Assembly: GCA_021300455.1 (NCBI GenBank)
Contig: JAJTDP010000028.1
Span: 1 to 55,639 of the forward strand
DNA from: Sediminibacterium sp.
Lineage (GTDB): Bacteria; Bacteroidota; Bacteroidia; Chitinophagales; Chitinophagaceae
Reading direction: 5' to 3'
Length of the DNA: 55,639 nt
Shown piece after piece: positions 17,807-26,766 of this stretch; position 1 is the stretch's first letter, and the number at the start of each line of letters is the position of its first letter. The notes under the pieces were generated by a model. The model saw nothing but the letters and a program-made list of their open reading frames with translations. It was not told the origin of the DNA and searched no databases. The position numbers were made by a program, and so were the translations under genes.

Positions 17807-19492
17807 ATGAAATATTTTAAAATTATAGTAATCCTTGCGTTATTTTCAACTACGGTTGCATGTAACAAGGAGTTAGATTCTCTTCTAGAGAATCCAAATG
17901 CCCCTTCTGTGAATACTGCTGACGTTGACCTTTTGTTGAATCAGGTTCAATTATCATTCACAGGTTTTTATGATGATGCGTCCAATTTAGGAGGCCAATT
18001 AACTAGACAACAAGCTATGTTTGGCCCTCTTTATTCAAATGCATACTCACCTGGTACATCTGATGGTTTATGGACCACAGGTTATACCACCATTATTAAA
18101 AATGCAAATGCCATTATTCCATTGGCTCAAAAACAAAATAAGTTTAGAGCATCTGGTATGGCTAAGTTTTTCAAAGCTTATGCACTAGCTACAATGGTAG
18201 ATGCCTTTGGCGATATACCATGGACAGAAGCTGAATTAGGTATTGAAAATCCTAATCCTAAACAAGACAAAGGTGCTGCTGTTTATGCTGCAGCCATTGC
18301 CATATTAGATGATGCCATTGTAGACTTTGGTAAAACAAGTGCTAAAGTAGCAAATGATTTATACTATGATAATGATGCTGCTAAATGGATTACTGTTGCA
18401 AAAACAATGAAATTTAAATTGTTAATGCAAACACGTAAAGTGGATGCAACTGCTGCTGCTAAAATTCAAGCATTGGTTACTTCTGGTGATTTAATCAAGA
18501 CTGCAACAAATGACTTCAACTTTAAGTATGGTTCAAACAGAACTTCTCCAGATTCTCGTCACCCAGATTATGCTGGCAACTACAACGCCGCAGGTTCTGT
18601 AGGTGAGTATATGGGAGATTGGTTTATGTGGGCTGTGGCAGCAGAAAAAAATGGCGGTGCTGTTTCTGGGTCAAGAGGTACAACTTTAGATCCAAGACAA
18701 CGTTATTATTTCTATCGTCAAAATACCAACGATGTGAATGTTAATGAAATTACTTTATCATGTATTACTTACCCAAGACCAGCTCATTATACCGCTGAAC
18801 AACCATTTTGTTATGTTGGAACAGGTTTCTGGGGTCGTGACCACGGTGATAACAGCGGTACTCCTCCAGATGGTTCTTTCAGAACTACATGGGGTATTTA
18901 CCCAGCAGCTGGTTTATTTGATGAAAACCAAAACACTAAGGTTGGTTTAGAAGTAGGTGGTAAAGGTGCTGGTATCTTACCAATCTGGAACTCTGAATTC
19001 ACACATTTTAAATTAGCGGAAGCTGCTGCAACTGGTGTAATTACCGGTGGTATGGCTGCTGCAAGAGCTAGTTTAAAAACTGCAATAGAAAATAATATGG
19101 CTAAAGTAACTGGATTCCCTGCAACTTTAAATGTAACTCCAAGTGCTACATATGCTGCTACTTCTGCAACAATTAAAAGGTATGTAGATCTTGTGTTAGC
19201 TTCTTTCGATGCAGCTTCATCTGATGATGCTAAATTAGAAATTATTATGAAAGAGTATTATTTATCAACTTGGGGTAATGGATGGGAAGCATATAATGCA
19301 TACCGTTTAACTGGTTATCCTAAGAAAATGCAACCTACTGTTTACTCTGCAGCTCCAGGCTTCTTTATCCGTTCATTCTACTATCCTTCAGTATATGTGA
19401 ATAGAAATCAGAATGCTCCTGCTCAGAAAGCTTTGGGTATTAAAGCAGAGAAAGTATTCTGGGATAATAACGCAGATAATTTTATCAATTAA
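17807..19492 (+). CDS. SusD/RagB family ligand-binding lipoprotein
   Basis: 561 residues with a lipoprotein signal (FSTTVAC, Cys 19). The helical TPR-like region includes KFFKAYALATMVDAFGDIPWTEAELG near residues 122-145, a hallmark of the SusD-like_2 subfamily, and the tail has PKKMQP and the VFWD block. It forms the lid on the SusC barrel. It starts 26 bp after the susC stop and shares its codon bias. SusD-like_2 members are often found away from polysaccharide loci, so a glycan ligand should not be assumed. Confidence 0.92.
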   Translation: MKYFKIIVILALFSTTVACNKELDSLLENPNAPSVNTADVDLLLNQVQLSFTGFYDDASNLGGQLTRQQAMFGPLYSNAYSPGTSDGLWTTGYTTIIKNANAIIPLAQKQNKFRASGMAKFFKAYALATMVDAFGDIPWTEAELGIENPNPKQDKGAAVYAAAIAILDDAIVDFGKTSAKVANDLYYDNDAAKWITVAKTMKFKLLMQTRKVDATAAAKIQALVTSGDLIKTATNDFNFKYGSNRTSPDSRHPDYAGNYNAAGSVGEYMGDWFMWAVAAEKNGGAVSGSRGTTLDPRQRYYFYRQNTNDVNVNEITLSCITYPRPAHYTAEQPFCYVGTGFWGRDHGDNSGTPPDGSFRTTWGIYPAAGLFDENQNTKVGLEVGGKGAGILPIWNSEFTHFKLAEAAATGVITGGMAAARASLKTAIENNMAKVTGFPATLNVTPSATYAATSATIKRYVDLVLASFDAASSDDAKLEIIMKEYYLSTWGNGWEAYNAYRLTGYPKKMQPTVYSAAPGFFIRSFYYPSVYVNRNQNAPAQKALGIKAEKVFWDNNADNFIN

Positions 19493-19506
19493 TAAACTTG
19501 ACAATA

Positions 19507-20397
19507 ATGAAAAAAATATTCAATAAAATATTAATTGCAATTGCCTTTACGGCATTGGTTTCTTCTTGTCAAAAAGATGACCTTGCACTTAATAATCCAT
19601 TTGTTGACATTAACAACTTGGGTAAGGGAGCATATGTAACCTTAAACTCATCTACTAATGTCAATCTAAACTTTGCTGCTATTGATGCTTCATCTGTAGG
19701 AGTAAAGATTGATCCTTACGAGAATGGCGTAAAAATCAAAGAAGTAAAATTGTTTGTATTCAAAGGATCTTCTGCAGATCCAACAAAATGGAAATTGATA
19801 AAAACAATTCCCGTTACTGGTACAACTACAGTTTCAGCTACAGGTGCTGAGATAGCTAAGGCTTATGGAACTACTACTGCAGCTTTATTTGCTCCAGGTC
19901 AGTTTTATACTTTTTACCATCAAGTGGTTACAGAAGATGGTAAAACTTATGATATCTCTAATACATTAGGTGCATTAGAATCAGCATCTGGTTATAAGGC
20001 ATGTATGCGTTGGACTGCTTTTGTGGTTTGTCCATTTACAGGTGGTATGGCTGGAACTTACAAAGTAATTCAAGATGATTGGGAAGACTGGTCTCCAGGA
20101 GCTCTAGTTAAGGTTACTGATGGAGATGCAGGTGAAGTTAACTTAAGTGATGTTTGGCCTAATCCTAAGTATGGTGATAAGCTTGGCAAGGGATTGACAA
20201 TTAAAGTAAATGCACAAACTGGGGCTGCTTCTTTGGGCTCAACAGATTTTTTTGCTGATTATGGTTATACTGTAAAAGCAACATCTGTATCGGGTTATGT
20301 ATTTTCTTGTACAGGTTATATTGGAGTAAAAATTGGCTTATTCGCCACTGGATACGGAGATCAAGGTGGTAAAAACCTTATCCTTCAAAAACAGTAA
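19507..20397 (+). CDS. Hypothetical lipoprotein, third gene of the SusCD operon
   Basis: 296 residues from the ATG at 19507; the longer frame begins at a TTG with no signal logic. A lipoprotein signal ends at LVSSC (Cys 21). The middle contains a two-cysteine segment (ACMRWTAFVVCPF) followed by GGMAGTYKVIQDDWEDWSPG. I recall similar 'GTYKV-DDW' lipoproteins next to SusC/SusD pairs, where they are thought to be accessory surface ligand-binding proteins. The function is otherwise unknown. It starts 14 bp after susD and is followed by a strong terminator. Confidence 0.75.
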   Translation: MKKIFNKILIAIAFTALVSSCQKDDLALNNPFVDINNLGKGAYVTLNSSTNVNLNFAAIDASSVGVKIDPYENGVKIKEVKLFVFKGSSADPTKWKLIKTIPVTGTTTVSATGAEIAKAYGTTTAALFAPGQFYTFYHQVVTEDGKTYDISNTLGALESASGYKACMRWTAFVVCPFTGGMAGTYKVIQDDWEDWSPGALVKVTDGDAGEVNLSDVWPNPKYGDKLGKGLTIKVNAQTGAASLGSTDFFADYGYTVKATSVSGYVFSCTGYIGVKIGLFATGYGDQGGKNLILQKQ

Positions 20398-20416
20398 ACC
20401 TCAGGTTTATATATTT

Positions 20417-20447
20417 AAAAGGGCCCCTGTTAAGGGGCCCTTTTTTT
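20417..20447 (+). terminator. Strong intrinsic terminator of the SusCD operon
   Basis: A 12-bp perfect stem AAAAGGGCCCCT / AGGGGCCCTTTT (20417-20428 and 20433-20444) with loop GTTA, followed by a run of seven T at 20441-20447. It lies 20 bp after the lipoprotein stop and separates the operon from xylB. Confidence 0.95.
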
Positions 20448-20520
20448 ATGCCTATTTTATAAATTAAGATGCCAAAAACAGGTAACTATTTCTTAGTTTT
20501 AGATAGTAAGCAAACCCTTT

Positions 20521-22017
20521 ATGTATTTACTAGGTATTGATATTGGCACATCCTTTATTAAGGTTTCTTTAGTAGAAGCAAGTACACAGAAATGTATTGT
20601 AACAGTATCCTATCCAGATACAGAAAATGCTATTATCTCTCACCAAAATGGCTGGGCAGAACAATCGCCTTTAATGTGGTGGGAACAGGTTCAAGCAGGT
20701 ATTGTAAAACTACATCAGGCAGCTAAGCTAGCCCTTCCTTTCTATGATTCAAATGATATTGCAGCCATTGGCATTGCCTATCAAATGCATGGGCTAGTAT
20801 TAGTGGATAAAAATAAAAAGATCCTAAGAGATAGCATCATATGGTGTGATAGTAGAGCAGTATCTTATGGCGAAAAAGCTTTTGATACAATTGGTCATGA
20901 AAAATGCTTATCGCATTTATTAAATTCACCTGGCAATTTTACAGCAGCTAAACTAGCTTGGGTGAAAGAAAATGAACCAGCTGTATATGCCCAAATTCAT
21001 ACAATAATGTTACCTGGCGATTTTATTGCCATGCAATTAACAGGTGAAATAACTACTAGTATTGCTGCTTTATCGGAAGGTATATTTTGGGATTTTAAAA
21101 ACAATACTATTTCAAAAGAGGTATTAGACTATTTTGGTTTTGACGCCTCTATTTTTCCAAAGGTGCAAGAAGTATTTAGTAATCATGGTGAACTTAGTTC
21201 AAGTCTTGCGAATAGTTTATCATTAAAAGCAGGTATACCTATAACTTATAAAGCAGGAGATCAACCCAACAATGCCCTTTCATTAAATGTAGTACAGCCC
21301 GGTGAAGTAGCAGCCACAGCAGGCACTTCAGGGGTTATATATGGAGTAGGTAATACTTTATCTTATGACATGCAGTCAAGAGTGAATAGTTTTGCGCATG
21401 TAAATCATACAGCAACAGAAAATAGAATTGGTATGCTATTATGTATTAATGGTACAGGTATATTAAATAGCTGGGTTAAAAAATACATAGGGGCTAATAC
21501 TAATTACAATTCAATGAATGAAATAGCGGCCACCATTAAAGCAGGTAGCGATGGACTAAGTATTCTGCCTTTTGGCAATGGAGCAGAGCGCATATTTAAT
21601 AATAAAATTATAGGCGCTCAAATGTTAGGCATTGATTTAAATAAACACAGCGCAGCGCATATTTATAAAGCAGCACAGGAGGGTATTGCCTTTGCATTTA
21701 GATATGGGTTGGATATTATGAGAGAAAATAAATTACAACCCTCTGTGATTAAAGCAGGCCAGGCCAATTTATTTTTAAGCCCTGTATTTACCCATGCTTT
21801 TGTTAATGCAACAGGGGTACCTGTAGCCTTGTATAATGTAGAAGGTAGTGTGGGTGCTGCCTTGGGAGCGGGCATAGGTGCAGGTATTTATAAAGAATTA
21901 AAAGACGCCTTTGCAGATACGAAGCCTATTCAACACATAGAGCCTACTGAAAAAAAACTATATGACGCACTTTATGAAAATTGGAAAACTAAACTAGCAC
22001 TATTTTTAAAGCATTAA
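20521..22017 (+). CDS. xylB: Xylulokinase (FGGY family)
   Basis: 498 residues. The FGGY kinase features are GIDIGTSFIKVSL at 5-17, GWAEQSP (family DP/EQ loop) near 43, IGIAYQMHGLVLVD near 85, and the C-terminal ATPase block GSVGAALGAGIGAG near 443. It phosphorylates D-xylulose to D-xylulose 5-phosphate for the pentose phosphate pathway. Xylose isomerase follows 89 bp downstream, which settles the sugar. The start ATG follows a CCTTT stretch with no clear ribosome-binding site, as usual in this phylum. Confidence 0.93.
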   Translation: MYLLGIDIGTSFIKVSLVEASTQKCIVTVSYPDTENAIISHQNGWAEQSPLMWWEQVQAGIVKLHQAAKLALPFYDSNDIAAIGIAYQMHGLVLVDKNKKILRDSIIWCDSRAVSYGEKAFDTIGHEKCLSHLLNSPGNFTAAKLAWVKENEPAVYAQIHTIMLPGDFIAMQLTGEITTSIAALSEGIFWDFKNNTISKEVLDYFGFDASIFPKVQEVFSNHGELSSSLANSLSLKAGIPITYKAGDQPNNALSLNVVQPGEVAATAGTSGVIYGVGNTLSYDMQSRVNSFAHVNHTATENRIGMLLCINGTGILNSWVKKYIGANTNYNSMNEIAATIKAGSDGLSILPFGNGAERIFNNKIIGAQMLGIDLNKHSAAHIYKAAQEGIAFAFRYGLDIMRENKLQPSVIKAGQANLFLSPVFTHAFVNATGVPVALYNVEGSVGAALGAGIGAGIYKELKDAFADTKPIQHIEPTEKKLYDALYENWKTKLALFLKH

Positions 22018-22106
22018 AAAATAAATAACCTTAGTTAAAATTAGCATAGACAATACTTCAAACAAAACATCAATCAAATATTTTATAAACTTTAATACTT
22101 TATTTT

Positions 22107-23435
22107 ATGTCAGTACTACTAGGAGAAAAAGAATTTTTTAAAGGCATAGGTCAAATTAAATATGAAGGCTTAGATAGCGATAACCCCTTAAGCTATCGTT
22201 GGTATGATGAAAGCAAAATAATAGCGGGTAAGCCCATGAAAGATTGGTTACGCTTTGCAGTGGCCTATTGGCATAGTTTTGTAGGCAATGGGGGCGATCC
22301 TTTTGGAGAGCCAACGCATATTTATCCTTGGAATGAAAAACAAGACGCAGTGGCACGCGCCAAGGACAAGGCCGATGCTGCATTTGAATTTATTACGAAG
22401 CTAGGTCTTCCTTATTATTGCTTTCATGATGTGGATGTAGTAGACTATACCAATGATGTCAATGAAAACGATAGTCGCTTGCAAGCACTTACTGCTTATT
22501 TAAAAGAAAAACAAAAAGCCAGTGGCGTAAAGTTATTATGGGGCACAGCAAATGTGTTTAGTAATAAACGTTACATGAATGGGGCTTCTACCAATCCCGA
22601 TTTTCATGTATTAACACATGCAGCAGCACAAGTAAAAGGCGCCTTGGATGCAACCATTGCATTAGGTGGTGAGAATTATGTATTCTGGGGTGGAAGAGAG
22701 GGCTATATGTCTTTACTGAATACCAATATGAAAAGAGAGAAAGAACATTTGGCTAAATTTTTACATACTGCTAAAGACTATGCGAGAAAAAATGGTTTCA
22801 AAGGCACATTCTTCATTGAGCCTAAGCCCTGTGAGCCTACAAAGCATCAATATGATTATGATAGCGAAACAGTCATTGGATTTTTAAGACAATATGATTT
22901 ATTAAACGATTTTAAATTAAATATTGAAGTGAACCATGCCACCCTTGCGGGCCATACCTTCCAACATGAATTACAAGTAGCAGTTGACGCAGGTATGCTA
23001 GGTAGTATGGACGCTAATAGAGGCGATTACCAAAATGGATGGGATACCGATCAGTTCCCCACCAATATTAACGAGTTGGTAGAGTCTATGCTTATTATTG
23101 TTGAAGCAGGAGGTTTTCAAGGAGGAGGTATTAATTTTGATGCTAAGCGTAGAAGAAATTCCACCGACCCTGCCGATTTATTTCATGCGCATATTGGAGG
23201 CATTGATACTTTTGCACGCGCTTTAATTACTGCAGATACTATTTTACAAAAATCGGAGTATATAAAAATACGCTCTACTCGATACGCATCTTTTGATGCA
23301 GGCAAAGGGAAGGACTTTGAACATGGTAAATTGAGTTTAGAAGACTTAAGAGCCTATGCGGTAGAGCATGGTGAGCCTAAAGCTGTCAGTGGTCAACAAG
23401 AATTAATTGAAAACATTATTAATAGGTATATTTAA
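22107..23435 (+). CDS. xylA: Xylose isomerase
   Basis: 442 residues, the usual length of the class II enzyme. Visible are [11 protein letters not shown] with the catalytic His, [16 protein letters not shown], the metal-binding [28 protein letters not shown], and [20 protein letters not shown]. It converts D-xylose to D-xylulose, the step before XylB. The APC permease starts 3 bp after the stop, so the two are likely co-transcribed. Confidence 0.97.
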   Translation: MSVLLGEKEFFKGIGQIKYEGLDSDNPLSYRWYDESKIIAGKPMKDWLRFAVAYWHSFVGNGGDPFGEPTHIYPWNEKQDAVARAKDKADAAFEFITKLGLPYYCFHDVDVVDYTNDVNENDSRLQALTAYLKEKQKASGVKLLWGTANVFSNKRYMNGASTNPDFHVLTHAAAQVKGALDATIALGGENYVFWGGREGYMSLLNTNMKREKEHLAKFLHTAKDYARKNGFKGTFFIEPKPCEPTKHQYDYDSETVIGFLRQYDLLNDFKLNIEVNHATLAGHTFQHELQVAVDAGMLGSMDANRGDYQNGWDTDQFPTNINELVESMLIIVEAGGFQGGGINFDAKRRRNSTDPADLFHAHIGGIDTFARALITADTILQKSEYIKIRSTRYASFDAGKGKDFEHGKLSLEDLRAYAVEHGEPKAVSGQQELIENIINRYI

Positions 23436-23438
23436 GCA

Positions 23439-24662
23439 ATGCAAGCAGCCGACAAAAAATTGGGTTTATGGACTAGTACTTCTTTAGTAGTAGGTAATAT
23501 GATAGGGGCAGGTGTTTTTTTAATGCCTGCTACACTAGCTAGTTTTGGAGGTATTAGTTTAATAGGTTGGGTTTGCTCGGCTATGGGTGCTTTTTTACTT
23601 TCAAAAGTATTTGCACATTTAAGTAATTTAGTTTCGGTATGGTGTACCAATGCCGCTATTACAGTTTCATTTATCAGTGCGCTAAGTACTTTTATTCCTG
23701 CATTAGCTACTAATTCATTATTAGCCATAGCTACTGGTTTAGCTACTATTTGGTTTTTAACATGGATTAATTCTTTAGGCATATTTACATCTGGCGTGGT
23801 GCAATTAATAACTACCATCTTAAAAATTGTACCCATTATATTAATTGGCGTAGTAGGTTTATTTTATATTCAATTGGAAAATTTCTTACCCTTTAATTCA
23901 AGTGGCAGTTCCAACATTGCTGCTATTACCGCCACCACTACTTTAACTTTTTTTGCTTTCTTAGGTATTGAGTGTGCCACTATTCCTTCGGGCAGTGTGG
24001 CTAATTCAGCTGCCACTGTAGCAAAGGCTACTACGCTAGGAACCCTTATCGCCACTGTGGTGTATATATTAAGTACAGTAAGTATTATGGGTATGATTCC
24101 AGCCGCTCAATTAAAAACCAGTGTAACACCTTTTGCCGATGCAGCCGTATTCATCTGGGGTCATGGAGCTGAGTATTGGGTGAGCGCAGGGGTGGCCATT
24201 GCTGCCTTTGGGGCTTTGAATGGTTATATATTAATTCAAGGGCAACTACCTTTTGCCATTGCTAAGGATAAATTATTTCCTACCGTTTTTATGAAGCTCA
24301 ATGCAAAAGGGGTACCCGTTTTAGGCGTGGTTATTTCAAGTGTATTTGTTTCTTTATTAATGAGTATGAATTATACCAAAGCATTAGTAGAGCAGTTTAA
24401 ATTTTTAATGCTAATGACTACTTCTACTATTTTAATTCCTTATATTTTTTGCACTGCCTCTTATTTAATTATGCGCTTTAAATTACCTTTTAAGTCAAGC
24501 AAAAATTTATCTATGGCAATTTTATTAGCCACACTTACTTTTATATTTTGTTTATGGTTAATAATTGGCCTAGGGCAGGAAACTGTATTCTGGGGCTTTT
24601 TCTTAACCATGTCCTCTGTACCTATTTATGTTTTTGCAGTTTGGAAACGAGATAAAGTTTAA
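23439..24662 (+). CDS. APC family amino-acid permease
   Basis: 407 residues with about 11-12 hydrophobic helices. TM1 has the family's broken-helix motif VVGNMIGAGVFLMPATLA (18-35), which binds the amino group and carboxylate of the substrate. TM6 has FFAFLGIECATIPSG. It resembles the basic amino-acid/polyamine antiporter branch (YjeH, AdiC). Its start is 3 bp from the xylA stop, yet no sugar transport is expected from this family. The next gene is a dimethylargininase-like enzyme, so arginine or a methylarginine is a reasonable guess for the substrate. Confidence 0.85.
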   Translation: MQAADKKLGLWTSTSLVVGNMIGAGVFLMPATLASFGGISLIGWVCSAMGAFLLSKVFAHLSNLVSVWCTNAAITVSFISALSTFIPALATNSLLAIATGLATIWFLTWINSLGIFTSGVVQLITTILKIVPIILIGVVGLFYIQLENFLPFNSSGSSNIAAITATTTLTFFAFLGIECATIPSGSVANSAATVAKATTLGTLIATVVYILSTVSIMGMIPAAQLKTSVTPFADAAVFIWGHGAEYWVSAGVAIAAFGALNGYILIQGQLPFAIAKDKLFPTVFMKLNAKGVPVLGVVISSVFVSLLMSMNYTKALVEQFKFLMLMTTSTILIPYIFCTASYLIMRFKLPFKSSKNLSMAILLATLTFIFCLWLIIGLGQETVFWGFFLTMSSVPIYVFAVWKRDKV

Positions 24663-24784
24663 AACAGTATTATTATTTAAACTTTTATTTCTAATTACTT
24701 AACTTTATTCATAACCATAACAATATTCATTTAATTATTCATTACATTATTTATATAATTATTTTACTTTTTTAAATTACTATC

Positions 24785-25654
24785 ATGTCATCGCATTCTG
24801 AATCTGGAAAACTCAATTCTTTATTTATTAAAAAAGCGTCTGCTGCTTTTATTGACGATGCACATATTACTAAGCATTGGGAAGCTTTGAATTATTTAGG
24901 CAAACCTAACATTGATAAAGCGCTTGCAGAGTACGATGCTTTTGAAAAAATATTAAAAGACAATGGAGCGCAGGTTTTTTACTTTCCTGAAGACGCTTCA
25001 GTGAATATGGATTCTATTTATTGCAGAGATGCTGCTATTGCCACCAGCAAGGGCATGATTATTTGTAATATGGGTAAGGAAGGAAGAAAGCATGAGCCCT
25101 TGGCCCAACAAAAAGCCTATGAAGCCGCTGGTATTCCAGTATTGGGGGTCATTACTGCACCTGGAACCATTGAAGGGGGAGATGTTGCTTGGTTAGATGC
25201 TAAAACCTTGGCTGTAGGCCATACCTATAGAACCAATGAAGAAGGGATTAAACAAATAACTGCTTTATTAAAACCTTTAGGCGTGGAAGTCATTTCTGTA
25301 CCGATGCCACATTATAGAGGCCCATCGGATGTATTTCATTTAATGTCAGTATTAAGTCCTGTAGCTGATAATATAGCGGTGGTATATTCTCCTTTAATTC
25401 CTATTGTCTTTAGAAATGAATTAATTACAAGAGGGTATGAATTAGTAGAAGTACCAGAATCGGAATTTGATAGCATGGGTTGTAATGTACTAGCCTTAGC
25501 GCCGCGTACTTGTTTAATGGTAAAAGGAAATCCAATTACTAGATCAAGATTAGAAGCAGCAGGTTGCAAAGTCATTGAATATGAAGGTGCAGAAATTAGT
25601 GTGAAAGGAGGTGGAGGTCCCACTTGTTTAACGCGTCCAATAACGCGTGATTAA
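24785..25654 (+). CDS. Dimethylarginine dimethylaminohydrolase / arginine-deiminase-like hydrolase
   Basis: 289 residues of the pentein (guanidino-group modifying) superfamily. Visible are YCRDAAIA (77-84, carboxylate pair), PGTIEGGDVAWLD, GHTYRTNEEG, the catalytic His in SDVFHLMSVL, and the nucleophilic Cys in GGGGPTCLTRP near the C-terminus. Members hydrolyse methylarginines to citrulline or deiminate arginine. It follows the APC permease with a 122-bp gap. Sequence alone does not separate dimethylargininase from other small pentein hydrolases. Confidence 0.8.
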   Translation: MSSHSESGKLNSLFIKKASAAFIDDAHITKHWEALNYLGKPNIDKALAEYDAFEKILKDNGAQVFYFPEDASVNMDSIYCRDAAIATSKGMIICNMGKEGRKHEPLAQQKAYEAAGIPVLGVITAPGTIEGGDVAWLDAKTLAVGHTYRTNEEGIKQITALLKPLGVEVISVPMPHYRGPSDVFHLMSVLSPVADNIAVVYSPLIPIVFRNELITRGYELVEVPESEFDSMGCNVLALAPRTCLMVKGNPITRSRLEAAGCKVIEYEGAEISVKGGGGPTCLTRPITRD

Positions 25655-25656
25655 TT

Positions 25657-25905
25657 TTATAGCTCTTTAGTTTTATCTTTTTTATTAAGCATTATAATGG
25701 CAATAATGACCCAAACAATATTTACAAACATGGAAGGATAGGCTTGATGGAAGTAGGTGTTCACTACAAAAAATAAACCCCCCATAATATTGGCTAATAC
25801 ATAGAGTTTACTAGTAGCTGCCAGCCTGCCTGTTATATTAAGGGCATAGGATCCTACAATCAATACAGAACCTATCCAGCCCAAAATTTCAACAAGTGTA
25901 TTCAT
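25657..25905 (-). CDS. CBU_0592-like small membrane protein
   Basis: 82 residues with three hydrophobic helices: LGWIGSVLIVGSYAL, LANIMGGLFFVVNTY, and MFVNIVWVIIAIIML. The pattern of a Gly-rich first helix, a central N-T/H pair and the last helix beginning with a N-x-VW motif matches the CBU_0592 family of unknown function. Its stop is two bases from that of the convergent hydrolase gene. Confidence 0.75.
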   Translation of the reverse strand: MNTLVEILGWIGSVLIVGSYALNITGRLAATSKLYVLANIMGGLFFVVNTYFHQAYPSMFVNIVWVIIAIIMLNKKDKTKEL

Positions 25906-25948
25906 ATAATAAAATTAAGTTAAATAGCATAAAGGGGTAGGCTAATGC

Positions 25949-25965
25949 TGTTTAAACTTTAAACA
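25949..25965. promoter_or_regulatory. Palindrome upstream of carbonic anhydrase
   Basis: TGTTTAAA-C-TTTAAACA, a perfect 8-bp inverted repeat with one central base, located 31 bp before the carbonic anhydrase ATG. Its size and position suit a dimeric regulator. No candidate regulator is encoded nearby. Confidence 0.4.
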
Positions 25966-25996
25966 TAATCCAAAATATTGCCTATTTTTAGCTTAC

Positions 25997-26629
25997 ATGG
26001 AAAAATCATATAAGCAACTTCTAGAAAATAATAAAAACTGGGTAGCAAAACAATTAGCCGTCGACCCTGTCTATTTTGATAAATTGGCGAATAGTCAAAA
26101 TCCAGAATATTTATGGATTGGTTGTTCCGATAGCCGCGTACCTGCTAATCAAATTACGGGCACTTTGCCTGGCGATATTTTTGTGCATCGTAATATTGCC
26201 AATTTGGTAGTTCACAGCGACATGAATATGTTAAGTGTGTTATCTTATGCAGTAGAAGTGTTGAAAGTAAAACATATTATAGTTTGTGGTCACTATGGTT
26301 GCGGAGGTGTGCAAGCTGCTATGGAAAACAAACAATTTGGATTAATTGATAATTGGCTAAGACATATTAAAGATGTTTATCGCTATCATCATAAAGAATT
26401 AGATGCCATTGAAGATAAAACACAAAGAGCTAGAAGATTTGTAGAAGTAAATGTGATTGAACAAGTACATGATTTAGGCAAAACATCCATTGTTCAAAAT
26501 GCTTGGAAAAACAATCAACCCTTACATGTCCACGGCTGGGTATATGACATTCATGATGGTATAATTAAGGATTTAAATGTGAATTTTACTTGCACCAAGG
26601 ATTTGCATAAAGTGTATCATTTAGATTAA
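25997..26629 (+). CDS. can: Beta-class carbonic anhydrase
   Basis: 210 residues. Zinc ligands and the Asp-Arg dyad are present: C43-S-D45-S-R47 (CSDSRVP), H99 and C102 in CGHYGCGG, with HRNIANLV at 64-71. It interconverts CO2 and bicarbonate in the cytoplasm, supplying bicarbonate for carboxylases. No SulP transporter or other partner lies beside it, so it looks like a single gene behind its own palindrome-bearing promoter region. Confidence 0.96.
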   Translation: MEKSYKQLLENNKNWVAKQLAVDPVYFDKLANSQNPEYLWIGCSDSRVPANQITGTLPGDIFVHRNIANLVVHSDMNMLSVLSYAVEVLKVKHIIVCGHYGCGGVQAAMENKQFGLIDNWLRHIKDVYRYHHKELDAIEDKTQRARRFVEVNVIEQVHDLGKTSIVQNAWKNNQPLHVHGWVYDIHDGIIKDLNVNFTCTKDLHKVYHLD

Positions 26630-26691
26630 ATATAAATAATTGATTTTCAATATTTTATGAAAAAAATGGAGCGTTTGAATTTTTTCTAGAG

Positions 26692-26747
26692 TTAATATTA
26701 AGTTCACACTGAGGTAACATTACGGTAACATTGGAATCTAATCTTTG
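26692..26747 (+). promoter_or_regulatory. PHO-box-like repeats followed by a -7 element
   Basis: Four 6-bp elements lie exactly 11 bp apart: TTAATA (26692), TTCACA (26703), GTAACA (26714) and GTAACA (26725). The last two are part of a longer repeat, GGTAACATT. Eight bases after the last one comes TAATCTTTG (26739-26747), a -7 element with one extra base. This matches the layout of PhoB/PhoP-dependent promoters, in which TTnACA-like repeats at 11-bp spacing replace the upstream promoter element. Activation by a PhoB-like regulator under phosphate limitation is my inference. Confidence 0.5.
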
Positions 26748-26766
26748 CGGTATAAATATTTATACT

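Noticed and set aside
23432..23836. 134-residue minus-strand frame inside the permease gene
   Set aside because: Antisense shadow of an APC transmembrane gene; no recognisable domain.
26731..26766. TTG start for the TonB receptor
   Set aside because: These 12 codons overlap the -7 element and lie before a normal signal peptide starting at the GTG at 26767.
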